Of a stretch of 12,709 nucleotides of DNA, positions 1 to 5,987 are shown piece after piece. The stretch spans positions 1 to 12,709 of the forward strand of contig JAIOTM010000093.1 in NCBI GenBank assembly GCA_021106755.1, read 5' to 3'. The stretch comes from Candidatus Cloacimonadota bacterium (lineage in GTDB: Bacteria > Cloacimonadota > Cloacimonadia > Cloacimonadales > JAIOQZ01). A program made the position numbers and the translations under genes. The notes below the pieces were generated by a model, which saw only the letters and a program-made list of their open reading frames with translations, did not search any database and was not told where the DNA came from. Each line of letters opens with the position of its first letter. Position 1 is the first letter of the stretch.

Positions 1-1
1 C

Positions 2-376
2 GACAGATACGATATGATAGAAATTACCCTGAAGAATAAATCACCACGGATAAAAAACCCTTTTACCGATGTGAAAGTAAGTGGGACATTTACACCGGCA
101 GGAGGGAACCCGATCTCGGTGGATGGATTTTGTGACGCAAACAACGGAAGCGTGTACCGTATCCGCTTTATGCCGAGTCAAGCCGGTAAATATTCATACA
201 TGGTAACATATCGTCATCAGGACACTACCTGTAAACGATTGGCGATAGAGGATTATCACCTTCGTAATGTGCTCGAAGACTCCACTCCCGCCGCATTGAG
301 AAAGTCATCTGCATTCCGTTGGCAGAAATATCATAAATCTCCATCTGTCCCCCACCGTAATAGCTTTCGGCAGTAG
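2..376 (+). pseudogene. DUF5060 domain fragment, open at 5' end and cut at about 222
   Basis: The frame is open from the first bases; an ATG at 14 exists, but the codons before it already read D-R-Y-D and fit the domain, so the true start lies outside the window. Visible landmarks of DUF5060 (an N-terminal beta-sandwich module of glycoside-hydrolase-like proteins) are N-P-F-T-D-V, a G-T-F-T-P-A-G-G turn, V-D-G-F-C-D (usually G-F-Y-D), and R-I-R-F-M-P followed by G-K-Y-S-Y. Homology stops after V-T-Y-R-H-Q-D, near position 222. There I would expect a continuation like F-E-K-T-H/Y-T-G. The remaining 50 or so codons to the stop at 374-376 are antisense to the M6 gene and look meaningless. No catalytic domain is present. 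The gene is therefore truncated either in the genome or by a mis-joined assembly. The domain call is from memory of the family and is fairly secure; any substrate is unknown. Confidence 0.6.
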
Positions 377-1961
377 GCAGAGACAGTTCCTGAGTATCAG
401 GATGCAGACTCATTCCGAAGTAGTTATTGTTATCCTCATGAAAAGTATCGTAAGGTCCGCCATAGCGGTACATATCAGGATAGTTTGTATCCATGTGTTG
501 GATACCGTCCGCTTCTTCGAGATCAATTCCTTTATGTGGAGCGTAGCCGTTGATGCTGTTATACTGGAAGTCTGTAGTAAAATTCGCCTCAATTATTGCT
601 TCATCTATATGCCATATCAGCATACCTGAACCATCAATAACAGGCGTATCTGGTCCACCAAGTCCGGGCAGATAAAAATCCCACTCACATCCCTGATAAG
701 AGTTTGTCATGAAATCAAAGCGTGGGTCGCCCTCGTTGGGATGCCCTGCTTCATAGTATTTCTGTTCTCCTGTCGGCAACAATTCAAAAGAGAAACTCGG
801 AGGATTTCCTTCAGCGTTTGAGGTGCTACCATCAGGATTCTGCTGACGGTTTTCTATTAGAAAATATTCAGTTTCCGAAATATCAATTTTATAGAGACGG
901 GGAGTAGTGCCATCTTCTCTGATGTTATCAAGCACCGCGTCAGTAATATCGTAGGCAAGCTCTACAGGTGTTTCCCATCCGAGGTACATTTTTGCCCAGC
1001 CACACATCATCGGTGGCACATAGCCGAGAGCGTTCCAGGCACCTGTACCCATTAATCCCCAGTTGCCTATACCAGCAGACCTGCCGTTAGAAGAGACATT
1101 GTCGTACAGGGTAGGCAGTCCAAGCTGATGTCCAAACTGATGACATACAACTCCCAGCATTCCAAGCACCGGGTCATCTTCGGTGAAATCAGCCTGATAC
1201 TCGGATTCCGGGCAAACTACAAGTTCTTTAACATATACACCCTCGTCTGTCAGAATCCCGTCTTCAGTAAGTTCCACGGGAAATGAAATCTCATCGTTTT
1301 CTAAGGCTTCTTCAACTGCTTCGCGCATATCCCACAAATCTATAAAGGTACTCCAGATTTCATCTGTGTGGTTGTGATGAAGGTCTGACTCCTGACCGGC
1401 TCCCGCATGGAAAATTATAAAAGAATCATATAGATTGAAATCTGTATCCGCGTCAAGAAGCTGAACTATTTCCACCGCGAACTGGATTATTCCTGTCCAG
1501 TCGTCATCGTTACCGTAATACCCCATCTCGCGGGAGAGAGTAACAACCTCGCTGAGTGTGTAATTAAACTGGTACTGTCCATGAGACACGTCATGCATAT
1601 ACGATTGCAGGTGAATCATGTACCGATCGAAGTAGTCAGCGTTGTGAGCAAGCGAATCCGGATAATCTGGTGTCATATCAAATGTAACATCCGCGAAATC
1701 CACTAATATCACCAGCACATCAGCGGGAAGTTCCCGCTCGCCAGTAGCGTTTATCCTTCCAAATTGCTGGCTTCCGCGTGCATGACTGTGGCGTGCCTGA
1801 CTTCTATGCTCCTCGTAACCACGCTCTGACTGCCTGTCTGACCAGTTAGTGTTCTTAAAAGCCGGTACCGCGGAAAGCGTTGCAACAAGAAGTAGCAAAA
1901 CTACTGCGATTACGGGTTTAGTAAACGAAGCAATAATTTGCTTTTTACGCAATATCCCCAT
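225..1961 (-). CDS. Secreted M6-family (immune inhibitor A-like) peptidase homologue, predicted inactive (HQFGH)
   Basis: A 578-residue protein from the ATG at 1959-1961. A TTG six bases upstream is also in frame, but I prefer ATG. Residues 1-~34 are a signal peptide (basic start, then a V/L-rich core ending near S-A-V-P-A), so it is exported. The M6 domain follows: V-I-L-V-D-F-A-D strand near residue 85, metal site around 274-284, the G-N-W-G-L-M-G-T-G-A-W-N segment, and the late L-E-E-A-D-G-I-Q motif. The family uses HExxHxxGxxD to bind zinc and activate water. Here the motif is H-Q-F-G-H (Gln275 for Glu) and the third-ligand position 284 is Thr, so peptide hydrolysis is not expected. The C-terminus ends abruptly (…L-S-P-I-V-Y-R) where the DUF5060 fragment begins, so C-terminal domains may be missing. 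It is transcribed divergently from the SIR2 gene. Family assignment is strong; inactivity is inferred. Confidence 0.88.
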   Translation of the reverse strand: MGILRKKQIIASFTKPVIAVVLLLLVATLSAVPAFKNTNWSDRQSERGYEEHRSQARHSHARGSQQFGRINATGERELPADVLVILVDFADVTFDMTPDYPDSLAHNADYFDRYMIHLQSYMHDVSHGQYQFNYTLSEVVTLSREMGYYGNDDDWTGIIQFAVEIVQLLDADTDFNLYDSFIIFHAGAGQESDLHHNHTDEIWSTFIDLWDMREAVEEALENDEISFPVELTEDGILTDEGVYVKELVVCPESEYQADFTEDDPVLGMLGVVCHQFGHQLGLPTLYDNVSSNGRSAGIGNWGLMGTGAWNALGYVPPMMCGWAKMYLGWETPVELAYDITDAVLDNIREDGTTPRLYKIDISETEYFLIENRQQNPDGSTSNAEGNPPSFSFELLPTGEQKYYEAGHPNEGDPRFDFMTNSYQGCEWDFYLPGLGGPDTPVIDGSGMLIWHIDEAIIEANFTTDFQYNSINGYAPHKGIDLEEADGIQHMDTNYPDMYRYGGPYDTFHEDNNNYFGMSLHPDTQELSLPTAESYYGGGQMEIYDISANGMQMTFSMRREWSLRAHYEGDNPLSPIVYR

Positions 1962-1971
1962 TATCAAAATA

Positions 1972-1978
1972 CTCCTTT
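1972..1978 (-). promoter_or_regulatory. Ribosome binding site of the M6 gene
   Basis: On the minus strand the sequence reads AAAGGAG, ten bases before the ATG at 1961 and four before an in-frame TTG at 1967. The motif supports translation from here. Its spacing is slightly long for ATG and slightly short for TTG; ATG is chosen because it is the stronger start codon and gives a typical signal peptide either way. Confidence 0.6.
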
Positions 1979-2121
1979 CATATAATGCGATATTTTAGAT
2001 ACAACGAAACGTGGCAATTAAAATTTCCTACTATTTACAGTTATTCGAATTTACTTCTCATTTTTGTTTCCAATCTTCATTAGAATAGGGGTAGCTCTTC
2101 TTCTGCCATTATGCGATTTAT

Positions 2122-2183
2122 TGCTGAATAATTCTAAATGTCTGCTTCAGCATTTATTGACGAATTTTATAATTCCAGACATT
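2122..2183. repeat. Interlocked inverted repeats upstream of the SIR2 gene
   Basis: Arm pair 1 is TGCTGAA (2122-2128) with TTCAGCA (2146-2152). Arm pair 2 is AATGTCTG (2137-2144) with CAGACATT (2176-2183). A small palindrome GAATT-TTAT-AATTC (2162-2175) sits inside the second loop. Each loop contains one arm of the other pair, so in RNA the two stems could form a pseudoknot; in DNA they could be operator half-sites. All arms are perfect but short, and chance in A+T-rich DNA cannot be excluded. Confidence 0.35.
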
Positions 2184-2221
2184 CTTATAAATTTACAAAG
2201 GTGCCTAAAATTTTGTTTTTA

Positions 2222-2250
2222 TTGACAGCTTACTTCATTTAAGCATGTTA
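2222..2250 (+). promoter_or_regulatory. Possible promoter of the SIR2 gene (good -35 box, poor -10 box)
   Basis: TTGACA at 2222-2227 matches the sigma-70 -35 consensus exactly. The hexamer at 17-base spacing (2245-2250, ATGTTA) is a poor -10 box, so the call is weak. If used, transcription would start just upstream of the ribosome binding site, leaving a very short leader. Confidence 0.25.
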
Positions 2251-2255
2251 AAGAT

Positions 2256-2260
2256 GGAGG
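2256..2260 (+). promoter_or_regulatory. Ribosome binding site of the SIR2 gene
   Basis: GGAGG is followed after four bases (AAAG) by the ATG at 2265. It is a strong Shine-Dalgarno with a short spacer. It fixes 2265 as the natural start of the SIR2 gene, even though the frame breaks 55 codons later. Confidence 0.65.
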
Positions 2261-2264
2261 AAAG

Positions 2265-2495
2265 ATGAAATTTGGAAACATAGACTTACCAGATGAATTG
2301 TTAGATGCTCTGGAAAAGGGAAAAATAGTAATCTTCACTGGTGCAGGAATATCAATCGACTCACCTTCAGATTTGCCGAGTTTTGAAGAATTGATTAAGG
2401 AAATTGAAAGATGGTCAAAAGTGAAAAAAATGAGAATGAAGCATCAGATAAATACTTTGGGAGAATTGCTAAAGAAAGAAAAACATTTGATTTGA
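2265..2495 (+). CDS. N-terminal piece of the frameshifted SIR2 protein (carries the GAG nucleotide-binding motif)
   Basis: A 76-residue reading frame with a good ribosome binding site. Residues 20-30 form a beta strand and the loop F-T-G-A-G-I-S, the NAD-binding G-A-G-x-S motif that opens SIR2 (sirtuin) domains. It is followed by L-P-S-F-E-E-L-I-K-E-I, the usual first helix. After a run of seven A at 2424-2430 this frame drifts into a short basic tail and stops at 2493-2495. The adjacent downstream frame continues with D-K-Y-F-G-R-I, which fits the family. Residues 1 to about 55 therefore belong to the same protein as the long frame starting inside it. Alone the piece would be an incomplete Rossmann fold. 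It could be a true broken gene, a one-base sequencing error, or a product of slippage. Confidence 0.75.
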   Translation: MKFGNIDLPDELLDALEKGKIVIFTGAGISIDSPSDLPSFEELIKEIERWSKVKKMRMKHQINTLGELLKKEKHLI

Positions 2496-5400
2496 AGAAA
2501 AAAATTGCACAACAACTTACAAAAGAAGGATCTGATCCCAATAAACTTCATAAAACATTATGCAGACTTTTTAGAGATTTTGAAAATTTCAGAATTGTAA
2601 CTACAAATCAGGATAAACATCTTGGAACTGTATATAAAAGCATCTGTAAAAAAAAGAAAATTAAATGTAATATCTATCAAGCACCAGCTTTACCCTTAGG
2701 AGATGATTTTAATGGATTGGTTTATCTACACGGAAATGTTGATGACCCTCAAAAAATGATATTTACGGATGAAGATTTCAGCAAAGCCTACCTGACAAAA
2801 GGTTGGGCAGTTCGTTTTCTGATGGAGATGTTTGAAAAATACACTATTCTTTTTATTGGATATGGACATAACGATGTTGTTATGGAATATCTGGCTCGTG
2901 GTTTGCCTGTTACAACTGTAAAGAAACGCTTTGCTATTGCTCCATATAATCCAGAAAAAGGTGAGTCGATTGAATTAGCTACTAATGATTGGAAAAATCG
3001 AAATATTGAACTTCTACCGTATAATTCTAAAAATGGAAAAGAACATGCCGATGTCTGCTTTACTATTAAGCAATGGCTTCATTTTGTAGAAATGCCAACA
3101 ATTGATTTTGAAAAAGAATTGCGGGCTATATGCTCATTAACTGTAGATGCGAAAAGCACGAGTGATGCTCATTTTGCTTGGGCTTTACGTGATGTTGGAA
3201 AAACCAACTCATTATTTAGACATATGCCTATAGAATTTTATAAGTGGCTACAGACAAATGGATACCTTGGATTTCTCTACAATGTCGCAGAACCGACAAC
3301 AAGTCAATATCAGATTATCAATTGGCTTTGTGATAAGGTGGTTATGTATGATCGTAAGCTACTGTTCTCTCAACATGTTAATAGTAATACATATCACTTA
3401 AAGCTTAATAGACAATTAAGAGAAGCCGTTTTGTTATACTTATGTCGTAACTTAATCGATGATCCAAGGATTTATGAATTCTGGATACCTAAGATATTCT
3501 ATTCCAATTTGAACTGTTCTGATTATTTAGATATAGAATTTTTGCGACATCTTGTAAAATTAGAACTATATGAGTGTTTTTTCATTGTTTATTCAGGCTT
3601 TACTAAGCCACGCTTTCTACTAAAGCAAGCATATCAAGATAATTTTCTTCCAGATATTGAGCATGACCATTATCATTTGCGAGAGGAGTTGAGTTTGAAA
3701 ACGGATTATGTTAGTTTGGTTTTCAAACAGAGATCATCAGAGATGTGGTCTTTAATATTTAGTAATTTACTCCAGATTTGCAGAATGACTAATCTGAAAA
3801 ACAACATACTGCTTTCACATCATACGCGTGCTTCAATAGAACCATCAAGTCAGATGTTTAGCCCAACGGATGTAGATTTTTATATTAATTGCGTGCGAGA
3901 TGCTATGGAATGGTTTACTAAAGAGATACCTGCTGAAGCAAGATATTTGATTGAAACACTTTTTAATGCAAATTACTCAATAATGAAAAGAATCGCAATA
4001 CACAGTTTGCGTTTACTATCAACTTTAAGTTCCCAAGAAAAAGTTGAATGGATTCAGGAGAGAAATATTTTTCAGGATGGCAATTTACATCATGAAACAT
4101 ATTTACTTTGTCATGCAATTTATCCTGAATTGCCTAACAAAAAGAAGGTTGTATTTCTGCAATATGTGGAGCAAGAAATGGATACAGCAACCCCAAACAC
4201 TGAAGAATATCCACATTCTACTGGTTATTTACTGGATTTTCTAACCTATTTACAACAAGCAGATTCAGCTTGCGAAGTATTGACCCATAAGATAAACATT
4301 ATCAAGAATGGTTATCCCGTTTTATCCCCCCAAAGACATCCTGAATTTATTTCATATATATATTCCAATATGTCAAGTAATGTAGATGATTATAATGAAT
4401 TTCGTGCTAAACTTGATCCATATCCTCTTGATGAACTAATAGATTTACTTGAGGAGAAGAAATATAGTCAATTTAAAGTGGACTTGAACGAATCTTTCAG
4501 AATATCTGATGGACAAACATGGCAGAAAATTCGGGAAATCGCTAACTTGAAATCTTTTTTAGTGCTGGATTTTGTAAAATGGTTAATTCGGAAAGGTAGT
4601 GTCGACAGTAGAATAATCAATCCTATTATGAATATATGTAGTGAATCTGATGATGTAGGTTTTCTGAAAAGTGTCTTAATCCTATCAAAAAACAGGGAAA
4701 TGATTAAGCAACACCACTACGCAATATCTGAACTCCTTTCGACTCTATTTAATCGAAAAGAAGAGCTTTCACCCAATCTGAAGGTAGAATGTTTCAGAAT
4801 TATTAACTGCTTGCTTAATTGTTTGCAGGAATTGAGCTTGCAATCAGTTTTTTCTGAACAATCCGATGATGCTAATAATGCATTGAATAGTACCGTTGGT
4901 GATTTGACACGTTTATTAATCAGAGAATTGGATAAGCATTTGCGTCGTCCGAATATCAAGAACAAAAAAAATATCAAGGACAGATTTAGAAAATATTTCA
5001 ATAAATTACTTACAGAACATCATCAGAAAGGTTATGCTTTAGTTTTTTTTACGGCTAATCTTGGATTCATGTATTTTCATTTTCCCCGATGGACCAAGAA
5101 ACACATTTTACCCCATTTCTTATTCACAAATTATAAATATGTAAAACATGCCTGGGCAGGTTGGTTATGGAGATATCCTATCAACGTTAAGGTTTTCGAG
5201 AGTATAAAAGAACTGTATCTAAATGCATTTGAATATTTAAATGAAATGCCTAATAGGAGTAGATTCATACAATCATCTGCAAATATTACAATTAGCATCC
5301 AAGATATTCCACAGAGAATGAAGTGGGTTAAGAATTTGTTACAATATGCTTCTGAAAATGATATGATTGTTTTTGCTAACTATATTAGTGAGTTTTTTGA

Positions 5401-5878
5401 ATTTCTTCCAGAAGAAAAGAGAGAGACACATTGGCAGGAATGGCTTAAAGATTACTTTCAACTAAGGTCTAATCAACATAAATCAAATCGTTCGGCAGAA
5501 GAATCCGGTATTTACTTTGGCTGGTGTCAATATGAATTTTCATCGTATGATGAATTAGTTGATATTGTGACACAATTTGAGGAAATTGAACAATCATTTC
5601 AACTACTCAATAAGCTGAAAAGCAAAAAAGATTTGTTTTACAATTATCCCAACTCAATTTATCGTGTTCTTCAACACTATATCCCGCGATGTGTTCGTTT
5701 TAGAAATTTCGACTATGTTGATGGGATTCTCCCCACGTTGCAAGATTCCAAACTCACCAACGAGCAGTTACATGAATTATGCGCTCTACTTCACGAACAG
5801 GGATATGATGTGTTGAAGTTTGATGATAAAATAAAAAAAAGAAAAGACGCCGGAATAAACCAACCACAATATAGATAG
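2411..5878 (+). CDS. SIR2 family NADase-like protein with DUF4020-like C-terminal region, probable anti-phage effector (main frame)
   Basis: This frame holds most of the protein; joined to the piece at 2265 through one extra A it gives about 1,204 residues. In joined numbering the SIR2 domain spans about 20-230. T-T-N-Q-D carries the presumed catalytic Asn115 (Q sits where F/Y is usual), Y-L-H-G carries the presumed catalytic His156, and L-F-I-G-Y-G-H-N-D closes the NAD pocket. These residues are intact. The remaining roughly 950 residues are helical, rich in Leu, Tyr and Phe, without membrane segments. They include F-H-F-P-R-W-T and A-W-A-G-W-L-W-R-Y-P stretches that I associate with DUF4020. 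Known relatives (defence-associated sirtuins, ThsA) sense phage and deplete NAD+. Function here is inferred from architecture. A+T content is far higher than in both neighbours, suggesting transfer. The ATG at 2411 has an AAGGA ten bases upstream, but restarting there would omit the GAG motif. Confidence 0.82.
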   Translation: MVKSEKNENEASDKYFGRIAKERKTFDLKKKIAQQLTKEGSDPNKLHKTLCRLFRDFENFRIVTTNQDKHLGTVYKSICKKKKIKCNIYQAPALPLGDDFNGLVYLHGNVDDPQKMIFTDEDFSKAYLTKGWAVRFLMEMFEKYTILFIGYGHNDVVMEYLARGLPVTTVKKRFAIAPYNPEKGESIELATNDWKNRNIELLPYNSKNGKEHADVCFTIKQWLHFVEMPTIDFEKELRAICSLTVDAKSTSDAHFAWALRDVGKTNSLFRHMPIEFYKWLQTNGYLGFLYNVAEPTTSQYQIINWLCDKVVMYDRKLLFSQHVNSNTYHLKLNRQLREAVLLYLCRNLIDDPRIYEFWIPKIFYSNLNCSDYLDIEFLRHLVKLELYECFFIVYSGFTKPRFLLKQAYQDNFLPDIEHDHYHLREELSLKTDYVSLVFKQRSSEMWSLIFSNLLQICRMTNLKNNILLSHHTRASIEPSSQMFSPTDVDFYINCVRDAMEWFTKEIPAEARYLIETLFNANYSIMKRIAIHSLRLLSTLSSQEKVEWIQERNIFQDGNLHHETYLLCHAIYPELPNKKKVVFLQYVEQEMDTATPNTEEYPHSTGYLLDFLTYLQQADSACEVLTHKINIIKNGYPVLSPQRHPEFISYIYSNMSSNVDDYNEFRAKLDPYPLDELIDLLEEKKYSQFKVDLNESFRISDGQTWQKIREIANLKSFLVLDFVKWLIRKGSVDSRIINPIMNICSESDDVGFLKSVLILSKNREMIKQHHYAISELLSTLFNRKEELSPNLKVECFRIINCLLNCLQELSLQSVFSEQSDDANNALNSTVGDLTRLLIRELDKHLRRPNIKNKKNIKDRFRKYFNKLLTEHHQKGYALVFFTANLGFMYFHFPRWTKKHILPHFLFTNYKYVKHAWAGWLWRYPINVKVFESIKELYLNAFEYLNEMPNRSRFIQSSANITISIQDIPQRMKWVKNLLQYASENDMIVFANYISEFFEFLPEEKRETHWQEWLKDYFQLRSNQHKSNRSAEESGIYFGWCQYEFSSYDELVDIVTQFEEIEQSFQLLNKLKSKKDLFYNYPNSIYRVLQHYIPRCVRFRNFDYVDGILPTLQDSKLTNEQLHELCALLHEQGYDVLKFDDKIKKRKDAGINQPQYR
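2424..2430 (+). other. Run of seven A where the SIR2 reading frame shifts by -1
   Basis: Frame one reads …V-K-K then M-R-M-K; inserting one A gives …V-K-K-N-E-N-E-A-S-D-K-Y-F-G-R-I in the long frame. Both frames are open across 2411-2492, so the shift could lie anywhere there, but this homopolymer is the obvious site. Runs of eight A or T at 2648, 4964, 5043 and 5833 in the same gene do not break the frame. The site is not the efficient A-AAA-AAG slippery heptamer. Error, mutation and transcript slippage all remain possible. Confidence 0.6.
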
Positions 5879-5921
5879 CTATTACTTACCTACGCTCCCG
5901 TTAAATTTAAGAAAATTCTTC

Positions 5922-5949
5922 TTGCATTGGGAATAGAAAATGCTATTCT
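5922..5949 (+). promoter_or_regulatory. Possible promoter of the C10 peptidase gene
   Basis: TTGCAT (5922-5927), 16 bases, then TATTCT (5944-5949) preceded by TGC, an extended -10 arrangement. The predicted start would leave a leader of about 30 bases before the ATG at 5988. The boxes are moderate matches to a sigma-70 consensus whose validity in this lineage is assumed. The same bases form a 6-bp inverted repeat (GAATAG 5931-5936, CTATTC 5943-5948). Confidence 0.3.
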
Positions 5950-5974
5950 TGTAAATGAAAAGATATATCAAAAC

Positions 5975-5980
5975 AAAGGA
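5975..5980 (+). promoter_or_regulatory. Ribosome binding site of the C10 peptidase gene
   Basis: AAAGGA lies seven bases before the ATG at 5988, an ideal arrangement. It identifies the start of the long open frame and places the signal peptide immediately at the N-terminus. Confidence 0.75.
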
Positions 5981-5987
5981 GCTTTCT

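Larger units (their letters stand above)
1962..2264. other. A+T-rich intergenic region between divergent M6 and SIR2 genes
   Basis: These 303 bases hold no convincing gene. They must contain the leaders and promoters of both flanking genes. On the minus side only a ribosome binding site is clear. On the plus side there is a perfect TTGACA at 2222-2227 and a ribosome binding site at 2256-2260. Inverted repeats lie between 2122 and 2183. The base composition resembles the SIR2 gene rather than the M6 gene, so the left edge of an acquired segment may lie near the M6 start. No direct repeats or integrase sites marking such an edge were recognised. Confidence 0.6.

Noticed and set aside
402..907. 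Short plus-strand open frames opposite the M6 gene
   Set aside because: They are antisense shadows of a well-supported gene, with no ribosome binding sites or recognisable domains.
1962..1967. TTG start two codons upstream for the M6 protein
   Set aside because: The ATG at 1961 is a stronger start; the TTG would be only four bases from the ribosome binding site and adds nothing recognisable.
2424..2431. Programmed -1 ribosomal frameshift in the SIR2 gene
   Set aside because: The zero frame reads GTG AAA AAA ATG, not the efficient A-AAA-AAG heptamer, and I see no clear stimulatory hairpin just downstream. Not excluded, but not supported enough to annotate as such.
5931..5948. Rho-independent terminator after the SIR2 gene
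   Set aside because: The 6-bp stem is weak and A+T-rich and is not followed by a run of T.
2080..5948. Attachment-site direct repeats around the SIR2 island
   Set aside because: Only very short matches (such as GAATAG near both ends) were found, which is no more than expected by chance in A+T-rich DNA.
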